Source of the DNA: Pseudofabraea citricarpa
Lineage: Eukaryota; Ascomycota; Leotiomycetes; Helotiales; Dermateaceae
NCBI GenBank assembly: GCA_029641185.1
Contig: JAPWGK010000004.1
Coordinates: 1,488,001 to 1,552,000, forward strand
Length of the DNA: 64,000 bases
Direction: 5' to 3'
Shown: one piece after another, positions 1 through 10,864 of the stretch
Position numbering within the stretch: the first letter of the stretch is position 1
How the letters are laid out: each line of letters starts with the position of its first letter
The notes under the pieces: generated by a model
Database searches by the model: none
What the model saw: the letters and a program-made list of their open reading frames with translations, nothing else
What the model was told of the DNA's origin: nothing
Program-made: the position numbers and the translations under genes

Positions 1-59
1 CCACGAACAGCATTGGCAACCTCCTGGAGGCCGGAATGCTCAAGATCCATATCAGACAT
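1..59 (-). CDS. 5' tip of an unidentified protein-coding gene, cut by window edge
   Basis: On the minus strand an ATG at 59-57 sits in a good initiation context (CACC before the ATG) and opens a frame running off the left edge. The first residues read MSDMDLEHSGLQEVANAVR, an acidic start with the codon usage of a real protein. Only 19 complete codons are visible, so the family cannot be named. The gene is divergent from the fyv10 homologue, with about 1.8 kb between the two starts. It could be a chance frame; the start context and N-terminal composition favour a real gene. Confidence 0.45.
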   Translation of the reverse strand, partial: MSDMDLEHSGLQEVANAVR

Positions 60-1853
60 GGTGAGAATGTATGGTTTTTCACCTGACACGTCTCGTGTAC
101 TGATTGGTAGGTGTGCGGTGACAATCTCTGGGGGCGTAGAGTTGGCGCAGATGACCCAGGCAGATTGGGTGCTGATCTTGGGCGACTTAAGGCTGGGGAA
201 TCAACGTGGGCGGCGCAATTATCTTGACAGAGTTGACGTGTCTGGGCAGTTTGCACAAGTGCGCCGAAGGGTCGTACCGGTGCTGAGTGACTGAATGATC
301 TCGAAGCGCTCTGCTGCAGTAGCTGCGTCGTTTCTGGCTGTTGACAGAACGTTCTGTGCTGTCTCGAGTGGTACCTACAAGGTCAGCACGTGTCCATGCA
401 GATGGTGTCGCACATTGCGACTGCTGCTTCTGCTCCAAAGACGCTGAGAGAAATCAAGATGTCCAGGACGCATGCGCTTCGATTCATGGTCGGTCTGCGC
501 TCAGGCTTTGCGACCGCTCACTCGAACGGCGCAATTGTTGAGGAGGTGCGGGGCGGAAGCGAACAGCACAAAGACATTGTTCGCGGCGAGGCTGCACGAA
601 GGATGTATTCGACGGGCATTGTCTCTGGGAGTTGAGGTGACAAGAGCCAGGCCAGAGACGTTGCGCAGTTGTAGTGTTTGCGAACCGGTGACAGGCGAGG
701 CGCAAAGCAGCTGAGCCAACGAGCGACGCGCTCAGTCCCGGTTCTCACAGCCAGCCAGCCAGCCTTCTACCGAAGAATCACGACCTTTTCCTGGGTCGCG
801 TGAAGTCGACCTGACCACTTGCTCCCAGGCGGCATTGTTCCACAGAGGCTGGGATGGAACATGGAGACAGGCAAGGAGCAGAGCATGCGCCGTCTCCCAG
901 CAGAAGCAGCAGCATAGAAATAGAAAGCTGGGGCGCGTCGAGCAGAAGGCGCAAGAGAGAAAGCAGACATACCTTGTTATCTTCTAGCCCGACTTCACGA
1001 GCCGACTGCGATAGACGTCCGGCGACGCGTATCCCACGAGACACCGTCAACAACGTGCGATTTTGCGGCCGAGGAGAACTCTGGGGGAATCGGACGAGCA
1101 GGAAGAAGTGAACAGGAGCAGAATTGATGGGCTGGATGGGGTCCGAGGGGATTTGAGGGTTTGGAGATATCGAGGAGTGAGAATGAGCTGCAGGCGGGAA
1201 AGCTCGTGATCAACGCGTGAGGGTCGATTTGCTGGGAAGAAGACGGACGATCCAAGGGTCGATAGAATCAAATGATGAACTTCTGGACAGGATTGGACCT
1301 TCGCAGGACACCCTCTTGCGCTGGACGAAGATATCTTTGATGGAAAAGTGTTCACGTGTTTGGTCACGGAGAAAATCTCTCACCTGACTGTTAAACTGTT
1401 TAGTCCTGATGCCGCGCTAGGCCCGACTAGCCACGCTAGCGCCACCCTAGCCGGGAAACGGGAGAATGGCGAATGGCAGGAGCGAGCTGCAGTCGCGTCA
1501 TTGCGCTTTATCGATTGCCGTATCGGCCCATGCACGACGAGAGTCAGTGACTTTTTGTGCCTGTAGCTACCTACTCATCACCTGCTCACCTCCTCACCTC
1601 CTCACCTACTGTAGCTGTATGTTCTGTGCAGGTAGGTTGACGTTACGGGAGAACCAGACAAATCTTACATGTCATCTATTTTACCATTCTTAAATGCTCA
1701 ATCTGGAATCTTGTCTTATCCCCGGACCCGCTACCAGTCGACCAGCATCCTGTAACCACCTCTAGAAGCCAACCAGCACCCCATCTGTGTCTGTTCCCTT
1801 AGACTCACTTCTACTGTACCTCTCTGCATGCCATCTCAACCCACCCCGACGCC
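60..1853. promoter_or_regulatory. Long divergent intergenic region
   Basis: No convincing coding exon in about 1.8 kb. Short frames occur on both strands but lack conserved sequence or credible splice partners. One minus-strand frame (start at 1053, MLTVSRGIRVAGRL...) ends at a good donor-like GTATGT near 974, so an upstream non-coding or coding exon of the left-edge gene cannot be excluded. Local simple repeats include CCAG x4 near 750 and a CTCACCTC series near 1580-1605. The last 150 bases are pyrimidine-rich, as in ascomycete core promoters. Confidence 0.5.
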
Positions 1854-3225
1854 ATGGCAGACCACATCACCTCGAAGCTGAACCCCGAGTCCCATCTCAT
1901 TCTGGTACTTGTCTCTCCGGACATGAGTGGTAGTCAATGAGCTGACCGCCTCCCAGGATCAACCCCTCCTCCGTCTTCCCTTTGAGCTGCTCCGCAAGAA
2001 CTTCAAGGCGGCTCATCTTGCTGTCGAGAGAGACACGACCAATGTCAAGGACTCTCTAAAACAGACTGCCAATGCTTCCTTATCCTCCGACTCTGATCCG
2101 GACGCGGTGGTGCAGAATCTCGACTCGATGATTGCACGTATGCGTGGGCTGAAACGCAAACTCACCACATACGCCGAGGAGGAGAGCCGCATACAATCAC
2201 AGTCTGCCTCACGAATATCGCACCTGGGAGAGCTGTATGGCATGCAGAGCCTGGATGATGTGAAGTATGAAGCATGGTCAAGAAAGCGACTGGACCGGTT
2301 ACTGGTGGACTACTTGCTGAGGAACGGCTACAAGGAGAGCGCAACGGCACTGGCAAAGGAGAAGAAGATTGAACAGTTGGTGGATGTGGATACCTTTGTG
2401 CAGATGAGTCGGATACGTGAGAGTCTCATGAACGGCAGAGTTACCGAGGCTTTGAAATGGTGTGCTGAGAATAAGAAGGAGTTGAAAAAGATGGATGTAA
2501 GTGCTGCCACACCGGGTTTTCTACTTGTTTGCTTACAAGCATCAGAGCAAACTAGAATTTATGCTCCGTTTTCAACAATTTATCGAACTTGTTCGGACAA
2601 AGGACCAACTGAAGCATATCGAGTCGATAGCCCATGCACGGAGATACCTTCTACCATTCAAAGATAATTATCCTAAGGAGGTGCAACAAGCTTGTGGTCT
2701 TCTGGCTTTTCCACCTGGATCTCGAGCTGATCCGTATGGCGTAAGCTGAATCTTTACGTCTTTGCATAGTGGATTCTAACATCTGTACAGGACTTATACT
2801 CTCCTTCGCGGTGGTCGACCCTAGCGCATATCTTCACCACAACACACAATAGCCTACTATCACTCCCTCCTGTTCCTCTTCTGCACGTAGCCCTCTCTGC
2901 GGGTCTCTCGGCTCTGAAGACCCCATCATGTCACTCCATCCATCCGTCATCAATATCACCCAACTCATCAATCTCTGTCACGACTTCCGTATGTCCCATC
3001 TGCTCAACGGAACTCAACGATCTGGCTTTGAATGTTCCATATGCTCATCACACCAAAAGTCACGTGGAATCGGATCTCGTTCTCCTACCGAATGGTTGTG
3101 TGTACGGAAGACATAGGTTAGAGGAGTATTCAAGGAAAGCTGGGCTGCCTCCCGACAGGATAAAGGACTTGAGGAACGGGGACACATTCCGAGCCGACAG
3201 CGTGAAGACTGTTTACATATCGTAG
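1854..3225 (+). CDS. fyv10: GID/CTLH E3 ubiquitin ligase subunit Fyv10/Gid9 (MAEA homologue)
   Basis: Four exons: 1854-1904, 1957-2496, 2546-2740, 2791-3225 (406 aa). The start MADHITSKLNPESHL and the following QPLLRLPFELLRKNFK are typical of ascomycete Fyv10. Visible architecture: N-terminal coiled region, LisH (about 120-150, LDRLLVDYLLRNGYKESATAL), CTLH (about 160-215), CRA, and a C-terminal degenerate RING with CPICS followed by HHTKSHVESDLVLLPNGCVY. In yeast this subunit is part of the catalytic RING pair of the GID complex, which degrades gluconeogenic enzymes when glucose returns; acting in cytosol/nucleus is inferred from the family. All introns are GT-AG, 49-52 nt; the exon 2-3 junction joins KKMD to SKLEFMLRFQQF, as expected. 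Length is near the family norm. Confidence 0.93.
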
Positions 3226-3999
3226 AGCGAGAATACAATTGGTCCCAGCGTGTACCTCGAATTTGATAACTATTTTGGTTATAATGTGCTATTTTTACAA
3301 AAATGTTTGATGACGTAGATCATTTGTGGTCTCACGACAAAGCTGACAGTCTAACAACCTATAGACCGAAGCTCATCTCAATCCGCTGGTGGTTTGTAGA
3401 TGAGTTGCCTGTGAAGAAAACCTCCAGCCAGCGTAAATGGTCACTAGTAGAAGTTCATAGTCAAACGTACTCATCATAGAATGCATTTGGATTCAACCAG
3501 AAGAAAACATTGTGGAAGTTGTTGAGTTGAATGAAGTCGTTTAGACTAGAGGTAGCGTACTTGTAACCCGAATCTATTTTGTTCTATTTTCGTTTCTCTT
3601 TGTTTGTTATGAATTAGCCTCTTCAGTTTGTTTGTTCGAGTGAACAATAGACACCAAGATATCTTATGCGAGAAAGAGTCAGGTCTGAAGTGGCTACACG
3701 AACGCGATACATTGTACCTGGGGTTTCCACACGTGTCACACATGCAAGATTTCGGAAATACTTGAGGATCAGAAGTAGTCAGAGTCTCTTCGGTGTGAGA
3801 AGGTGTTTTGATACCAGTGTTGTCTATGAGTAAACCTTGGCCAGCTAGACATGACAATGATCAAGCATTATCCAGAGGACTAAGAAAATCGCATGCCTAT
3901 TGTCTGCTATAAGTATAGTCTACAACACTCCCATCATCTGCAGAACCCAAAAGAGACAAAATATTCACTCAGCAATACCGATCAAAAAAGAGATTCAAG
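3226..3999. other. Intergenic, no gene seen
   Basis: The 3' flank of fyv10 and upstream region of the next ORF. One 103-codon minus-strand frame (3857-3546) has no recognisable motif and biased composition; I do not call it. Confidence 0.5.
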
Positions 4000-4626
4000 A
4001 TGAAGTACTCAAGCTCGAACGACCGCCATCGCAGCCCTAGATCCGACGGGAGATATAATGAAGAAACCGATTCCGTTTTCGCTCGTTCGTCTGATGACGA
4101 TCTCATCGAGGAATTCAACGCACTTGTGATCGATGCCCTCCTTGAGGAGACACTCCAAATTGTAGTCCAAATCACTTTGCTCGCTGCTCTTCGCGAAAAC
4201 CACCGTCTCTCAGCAATGGCTACAGACACTCATGTTGGTGCCCACTCCCCAGGTAGCGAGGATCCATGCTCTATTCACCATCCCGAGCATACCCAAGGAG
4301 ATCTCCCCCAGGCCGATCCCCAACCCCGACGCGACGACCCATACGGCCTGCAGAACGAAATTCCACAAGCTGCTGGGTATCCAGAGCCTGATCTCGATCG
4401 TTCCTTTCCCGCGGGGTTCGGATTGGAGGACAAAGCTCCTCATGGACTTGAGTGGCTTCTGGAGCAGCTCTTCGCGATGGAGGATAGGCCCATGGAGAGT
4501 AGACCGGATCAGCCCACCGATGCAGAGGGCGAGGGCGAAGGCGAAGGCAGTTCTAAGCCGGACCCGAAGCCTGCACCCAAGCCTGACAACGACCCTCCGG
4601 TTCATCGTCCATGGTACGAAGGATGA
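4000..4626 (+). CDS. Hypothetical acidic/proline-rich protein
   Basis: Intronless frame of 208 codons opening MKYSSSNDRHRSPRSDGRY. I recognise no family. Residues 30-65 could form an amphipathic helix (DDLIEEFNALVIDALLEETL). The middle is rich in Asp, Pro and His, and the C-terminus has an EGEGEGEG run followed by a Lys-Pro/Asp-Pro tract (KPDPKPAPKPDNDPP), so most is probably disordered. The overlapping frame at 4232-4657 is also open, which lowers certainty about which frame, if any, is used. It lies between fyv10 and a P450, both on the same strand. Confidence 0.42.
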   Translation: MKYSSSNDRHRSPRSDGRYNEETDSVFARSSDDDLIEEFNALVIDALLEETLQIVVQITLLAALRENHRLSAMATDTHVGAHSPGSEDPCSIHHPEHTQGDLPQADPQPRRDDPYGLQNEIPQAAGYPEPDLDRSFPAGFGLEDKAPHGLEWLLEQLFAMEDRPMESRPDQPTDAEGEGEGEGSSKPDPKPAPKPDNDPPVHRPWYEG

Positions 4627-5733
4627 ATGGTATCCTTGGTCTCGGCACGGGCCTTGAGGCAGATCTGGAGGTCTAACTTAGATCTCATAACGTATGGCTG
4701 AGATAGATAGTTGGGACTTTGGAAACGAGAATTTGATATATATGCCTTCTCTCTTTCGTCTCTCACTGCGTGACATGAGTGCTTTGCTTGCGTGAACTTG
4801 TGAATGGCATTGGTATTGTTCCACCAATTAGATAGCCACTGAACTACAGCGCCATCTTGGCTGCGTTTTTACGAGACTCTCTGCATGCATTCCGGATACT
4901 ACTTTCTTCGACCGTACGAGTGGAGACTCGACGATAATCAGCGGTTGAGAGGAGGTCGATTGGTAAAGCACGTGGCCGTATGGTCGAATGGCGGTCGTCA
5001 AGCTCCTTACAGCCAGCTCTAACACTTTGCCTAAAGTCATACAGCTTGCATGCTGCCTCGGGAGACTCTGGAATACGGGCTCCTGGTAGGTCAAGGAACG
5101 ATGATGCTCAACCAAGAGGACGTGTCGTCAAAACATCCTTCTGGTCGTCGATCTCACGTGAGAGAAAACGTGCGGAGATTGCGACGACGACACCTCACTT
5201 TGCTTTGAGTGTAACGAACCATCTCCCTCAGATCCAACGCCGTGGTTTGCTACTATGCAATGATTCAAGCTACAAACAGGCAAAGGGTACTTCACAAGGC
5301 TATGTCAAAAGGGCTGCACAGCTCACCATGAGTACAGGGGGTACCAAGCGCGCGCCATTGCTACTTCCCCAGCAGAGCGCTGCAAGCCGCCCATCTCGTC
5401 CATGCCGGATGAAAAGTCAAGCCTGTCCTGTCTCCAATAACAGACAATAGAAACAACTGAGTGGGAAACTGCGGCGCAGTGGGCTAACCCCGCGTCCGGA
5501 AACAACTGAGAGCGTAGCTTGATTTGAACGTGTTACAGCCTCGCCAGTCCGTTACAAGGCTAGAGCTTTGGCAGTCAATGCAGCTGGCTTTCTTTCTTTT
5601 TTTCTCCCTCCTCTTGACAGCTGTTATTATTTTTGCTTTATTCCTGCTTCTCCTCCTCGACCCTTACTATCTTCTCCCTTTCTCTGCTTCAGGATCCCAT
5701 AGACTGTTTTGGACTTCTTGTTGCTCTTCAATC
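4627..5733. other. Intergenic; upstream region of the P450 gene
   Basis: No supported gene. A 156-codon plus-strand frame at 4980-5450 is low in recognisable features and judged spurious. The T/C-rich tract 5585-5680 just upstream of the P450 start is promoter-like; read in frame it would add a hydrophobic Leu/Phe-rich leader from an ATG at 5578. Confidence 0.5.
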
Positions 5734-7982
5734 ATGGCGGGAATAGTGACGTTAACGATTGTCGGTGTGGGAGTGGCGTTTCTTTTCAAGGTCTACAGTG
5801 TATACCGCACCTTCATGCAGAGAATTGAAGCAGCTAAACGTTCCGGGCTTCCTTATATCCTCAGTCGTAAGTGACAGCCTGTCCTTGTTGTGATAATTCC
5901 TTCTGGCAAATACCTTTCCGTCGTCTGTGTTAGAGGAGATGATTTTGACTCAAGAGCCCAGAAACCAAGCACAAACAAATTGTAACTAACAAATCATAGC
6001 TATATATGCCATTAGTTTTGTCTACATGTTTCTGGTGGAAGCCATCCTCTTACCTCTATGTTCCGTACTGCCCTTTACTCGGTCTTGGCAATGGGTTGCG
6101 TATGTATCTTCACATGCAGGCCAATTTCGATTACACTAACAATTCCAGATTGATCGGCCGTATGGAATCCTACCAATGTCCCCGAGTGTCCCACGAGAAA
6201 TATGGAGATACGTATCTGATCGTGGCTCTTAATATGACCTATCTCAAAACAGCGAATGCGGAGCTGATCACACAAATCACTACGCGACGAAATGACTTTC
6301 TGAAGCCTATCAAGGAGTACAAAGTCGTAGACATCTTCGGCCGAAGTATACTCTCTAGCGAAGGACAGCAATGGCGGGAACACAAGAAAGTCGTGGCACC
6401 AAGCTTTTCAGAGAAGAGCAACAAGTTTGCCTTCGAGGAGAGCTTGCGGCAGGCTGAGGGCATGATGAATCTATGGAGCTCACAAGGGGCAAATACAACC
6501 GAGGATCTGCGAGTAGATGATACTTCCAAGGACACGGCAGTCTTGAGTTTGCATGTCATCTGCGCTGCTGGTTTTGGAGTGCCTCAATTATGGCCCAACC
6601 AGAGCCAGAGTATGCTAGATGGGAAAGGATTGCCGGGATTTACCGGTGCTCTTTCCAATGGTCACTCTTTGAAATTCAAGGATAGCTTAGCCAAAATGCT
6701 GCATGGGCTCTTGAATTTCGTGGCTCTTGAGCCATGGATGTTGAGTCAGTCTACTACATTTTACTAGAAGTATATTCTAACTTTAACGCTAGGAATATCT
6801 CCTTTTAAGTTTCAGAGGGATGTATACCAAGCGTACGACGAGACACGACGGTATTTTGAAGAGCTCCTTGACCTGAAGAAACAGCAGTTATCTGAAGGCG
6901 AATCTGAGAAGGGTACTATGGACTTGATGGGTAAGAGTTTATTCAATACGCCCACGATATCAATTCTAATATACTTAGGACCAATGATAAGAGCCTCAGA
7001 GGAGCTACCACTTCAAAACGATTCCAAGTCGGCTCCTTACAAACCAATACTCACGCGTGACGAGATCATTAGCAACTCGTTTATTTTCTTCTTCGCTGGC
7101 CACGAAACATCGGCCAACAGTATTCATTTCAGCATAATCGAGCTGGCACTGTCGTTGTCAACACAGCAGCACCTGCAGTTCGACATTGATCGCATCATCG
7201 GTCGAAAATCACTATCCGAGATCTCTTACCATGCGGATATGCCGCGCCTATACAACTCCATGGTCGGTGCAGTCCTGAACGAGCAGCTGAGATTGATCCC
7301 GCCGATCATGAACATTCCCAAAATTGTTTCGGGTGGTGACAAGAAGGTTACGATTGACAAGAAAGAATACATCATTCCAGACGAGACGTTCATTCATCTG
7401 AATGCTGTTGGCACGAATCGGAATCCGCGCTATTATCCTTACGCGCCATCGTGGCTCACAGATTGCTCACATGATCTTAACGACTTCGTGCCTCAACGAT
7501 GGCTTCCAGACGGGGATGTTGACGACGACGACGAGCCCGCGCCCGCTATAAAAGAACAGGCCGTGGGTTCCGACGGACTCGACAAGGTTTCGTTCGAGCA
7601 TAGTTCTGGCGGTTTGTTCATCCCGCCTAAAGGCTCCTTCATATCCTTCTCCGAAGGGTTGCGCGCGTGTCCCGGGAAGCGATTCGCGCAGGTCGAGATC
7701 ACAGCGGTTCTCACGGCCATCTTCCAACGGTACTCAGTTGAGTTGGACGTCAGCCAGTGGGCGAGCGACGAGGAGGTCGACATGATGGACGATCGGCAGC
7801 GGAAGAGGGTTTACGAACGTGCTATGAAGAGAGCGAGAGAGGTGCTCAGGGACTTGGATCCCATTATCACTTTGATGATGAAGCGCGGTGATAAGGTGCC
7901 TGTCAGGTTTGTGGAGCGCGGGAAGGAGCGCTTCGCGACGGCTTTTGATGAGGATGATGATGAAGAGGAGTTGGTTCTTTGA
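5734..7982 (+). CDS. Cytochrome P450 monooxygenase (long form)
   Basis: Five exons: 5734-5866, 6000-6099, 6149-6744, 6793-6930, 6979-7982; 656 aa, well above the usual 490-550. An N-terminal membrane anchor (residues about 3-22, GIVTLTIVGVGVAFLF) suggests ER attachment. Diagnostic motifs: I-helix oxygen-binding AGHETSA (about 362-368), K-helix EQLR (ExxR, about 424), PxRW-like VPQRW, and heme loop FSEGLRACPGKRFA with the ligand Cys near 553. The extra length comes partly from an acidic linker (DGDVDDDDEPAP) and a Gly/Ser stretch between PxRW and the heme loop, plus an acidic tail ending DDDEEELVL. Substrate unknown. It converges on a prenyltransferase gene about 2 kb away, compatible with, but not proof of, a secondary-metabolism link. 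Start chosen at 5734 because upstream codons form a T-rich promoter-like run; an alternative ATG lies at 5578. Confidence 0.9.
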
Positions 7983-9940
7983 AACTATAAAAAAGGGGGC
8001 TTTGTATATCGGCTATTCGTCCTGGTGTCCCAGAGAAGGTATATATATATAAATAAAAACACACATTATTCTTCCTCGAGTTCGTTTGGTGTCGGATCGA
8101 ATAACCAAGGCAGGGTGTATAAATCAAGCACATGTTTACAAGTGAAGATAAGGGCCTTCTGCCTGTATAAAAACGCTCCTCGTCATCCTGGCGAGTAACC
8201 ACAATACACAGATCCGAAGAACATGTCGAGAAAAGAAAAGAAAAACAGGAAAAGAAAAGAAAGACACTCTTCGTCCTCCGTCAGACTTTCCTCTCAAATC
8301 TCTCCCACTCCCCCCCTCCCCCTAAAGGATACGCACTAGACCGATCCTCCTATTCCCAGCACGCAGACCTCGCAATCGCAGTATCACGACGAGCGACTTC
8401 TATACGGATCCAGCCCGGCTTGGCTGTCGCTTAAAATTTGTACCATGGAGGAAAGAGGTGGGGTGGGGGAGCTCGCCTCGCTTGACAAATGCTCTTAGAT
8501 GGGATGGAAGCTAGAGATTTTACTCTTTCTCTAGATGGGTTTCTATAGTCTCTTATGCGGGGGCAGTATGAAAATTCAGTAGGTCCTTTTCTTCTTTCTC
8601 TTTTTCTCTCTCTCTCTCTTTCAAGAATTTCTACTGGTCTAGATACCTAGCTAGCTACGGATGGTACCACAGATTCCCAAAAAAATATACAAAACTAGGC
8701 ACCCATTCTCGAGAAGGCAGTACTCTACCCCCATCTAATCCCCATCTAATCCCCATCCATCTATCCATCTATCACTAGCAACTTCAGCCATCACAGCGCA
8801 CGGATCCAAATCCCAGGGACGCAGAAGACAAGACAAAACCCGCCCCAAAAAAAAAGAAACGTGAGTTGGTAAAAACCCTATATTATACATTATATATCCT
8901 CCCATCCATCTCCCTCTTCTCTATGCTGTACAGAAAACCATCATCCGCTCTCGCATCTTCATCTAGTAGGCAAGGTAGTGGGATAAATCAAACCTCCCAA
9001 GAAAAAGAAAAAGAAAGGGTCTCACGTGACCGCTCTCGACCCCCCCATCTCACGGCTCCTACCCAAGGTACGTAGTGCGGCGGCGGCACAGCACTAAGGA
9101 TATGACACCTCAGCACACCTACAGTGCCGCACCTTATTACGGTACCGTATCGTATGGAGCCCCGCCGGGCTATTGTAAGCCCTAAGATCTCGAGATCTCG
9201 AGATCGATAAGCTGGGGGGGGGCAGGACCCTGTTTTCCATTTCTGACATGTCCTTTTTTTCTCTCCCCCTCGGTCCCGTCTTGTTCTTTCCTTTTCCCAT
9301 GCCAAGTTAAGCGACCAGATGTTTCCCTCCTCGATTTTCACTCTTCCTTCTGATACACAATTCACTTTCTCACCCCTTCAGATACAGATAGCTTTCATAC
9401 AGATTAAGGGTTTTTATAACTCTGAGGACGCGATCCGAACAAGGAAAGATTTCATTGCGTGAAGCAGAAGCAGCCTCCTCCCCAAATGATGAAGTAGGAG
9501 AAGATAAAAAAGAAGACAGTCCAACTCCGTGTGATGATAAATGTGATATAGCAAGAGCAAGTGAAAAAGCTGCTAGTGAAAAAGGGGAACACCCGACGCG
9601 TGGTGCTCCTCTCTCTGCCTATATGCAGACAGGCATTGATTTGCTGAGAAGCAGAATTTTTGGGTATCAATCATACCGACGACAACACGACTACACGCAG
9701 CACAATGACCAACGACCAACGACCAACGACCAACGACCAACAGCAGCAACAACAACAACAACAACGACCAAGACGATGCGACGCAACAACACAACACGCC
9801 ACAAATGACCATCGCAGCATAACACCCGCACGCACGCACGCACCAACACCTCCGACACCCCTTCTATACCAAAACAATGCATTGCTTTTTTTCTCAAAAA
9901 TCCACGCTGAAAATCAAGAAACCGCAATGTCCTTTCATTG
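7983..9940. other. Convergent intergenic region with simple repeats
   Basis: The 3' flanks of the P450 and of the prenyltransferase. Low-complexity DNA dominates: CT tracts (8585-8625), AT-rich TATATA near 8040, a GATCTCGA palindromic run near 9187-9205. No coding exon is supported; the 117-codon plus frame at 9455-9808 is repeat-derived. Confidence 0.55.
9707..9766. repeat. GACCAAC heptamer x5 followed by a CAA/CAG microsatellite
   Basis: Five perfect tandem copies of the heptamer GACCAAC occupy 9707-9741, immediately followed by an imperfect (CAR/CAA)n tract to about 9766. It lies about 170 bp beyond the stop of the prenyltransferase gene, in its 3' flank. Confidence 0.9.
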
Positions 9941-10864
9941 TCAATCGACAGACATGATCCTCCAGTCGCGCAGGAGCGTCCGGAGATCGCCACAGTACGC
10001 CCGCTCGGCCTGGATGAAGGGTTCCGCATTCCGACTGTAGCACCAGCAGAGGATGTCCATCTCCTCCTCTTCGTAGTATGGGAAATCCCAGAAGTCAGTT
10101 AACCGGGCCCCGACCTCGGGCAGCCGCCCGCCGGGAAGCTCGATCGGAAAGATCATGTAAAAGTCAACCCTCGTGACGGTGCCGGTGCCAATCTCCATGC
10201 TCACCGTAAAGAAGAAGTCGTGGTCCCCAAGTAAGATGCTCATCTCGTCGTATAGGAAATCACTTGGCGGCGCTGCTCCCGCCAGGTTTGTGAACTTGGC
10301 GGCCGTCTCCCTGGTTAGGGGCCCGGAGGCTATAAAGTAAAGGGTGATGGTGTTCTTCAAGTAATCAAAGTAGACGACCTGGACAAGCTCCAGGCCCAGT
10401 TCATGGAATACCGGTGCGTTCTCCTTGATGCCCTCAGGCATCAGTGGGGCCTTGAGAACCTCGTCGAGTTTGCGTAGCGGTCCCAGGTAGACAAAGGATC
10501 CTACGAGGCCTCCATCGGAGGCAAAGTCGCACTGTTCGTAGGCTACTTCCCAGAGAGACTTGACTGACTGCACAATCGGGGCGATGGCGTTGTCCGGCGC
10601 CAGGAGGCCAGCTCCCACGGCGATATCTATGGTATCGGCCGGCTTCCGCATCAACAGGCGGTAGATGATGGGCTCGCCCGGCCGACTGGTGGCTATTAGC
10701 TGGATAGCACCCTCCGAGAACTTCTGGCCAAAGGCCTCCAGTACGGTCTTGGTGGTCTTCTCGGAGTAGGGGGCTCCCATCGAGGCCGAGCCCTGCTCGA
10801 GTTCCTCCAGGAACCGAGGCGCCGAGAAGAGGACGGACGGAGCCTCAGATCTGGGAGAGCTCAT
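9941..10864 (-). CDS. Aromatic prenyltransferase, NphB/CloQ (ABBA) family
   Basis: Intronless, 307 aa, the same length as bacterial NphB. The central segment MPEGIKENAPVFHELGLELV followed by FDYLKNTITLYF aligns by eye with the NphB region MPPAVAENAELFARYGLDKV / DYKKRQVNLYF, including spacing. This soluble family attaches dimethylallyl or geranyl groups to aromatic acceptors without the DDxxD motif; none is present here, as expected. Fungal members reported from Sclerotinia, Botrytis and Aspergillus prenylate dihydroxynaphthalenes in vitro; the natural substrate here is unknown. Start MSSPRSEAPSVLF is the first ATG. The coding sequence looks more GC-rich than its flanks. Lack of introns and a mostly bacterial family are consistent with old horizontal acquisition, which is inference. 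The nearest tailoring candidate is the convergent P450; no PKS/NRPS is in the window. Confidence 0.9.
   Translation of the reverse strand: MSSPRSEAPSVLFSAPRFLEELEQGSASMGAPYSEKTTKTVLEAFGQKFSEGAIQLIATSRPGEPIIYRLLMRKPADTIDIAVGAGLLAPDNAIAPIVQSVKSLWEVAYEQCDFASDGGLVGSFVYLGPLRKLDEVLKAPLMPEGIKENAPVFHELGLELVQVVYFDYLKNTITLYFIASGPLTRETAAKFTNLAGAAPPSDFLYDEMSILLGDHDFFFTVSMEIGTGTVTRVDFYMIFPIELPGGRLPEVGARLTDFWDFPYYEEEEMDILCWCYSRNAEPFIQAERAYCGDLRTLLRDWRIMSVD

Noticed and set aside
778..1053. Possible 5' exon MLTVSRGIRVAGRL... with a GTATGT donor near 974
   Set aside because: No plausible downstream exon could be joined; it may be a chance frame.
4980..5450. 156-codon plus-strand frame between the orphan ORF and the P450
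   Set aside because: Low-complexity Ser/Arg composition, no motif, no splice partner.
9455..9839. Frames across the GACCAAC/CAA microsatellite
   Set aside because: Generated by simple repeats; no non-repetitive protein-like sequence.
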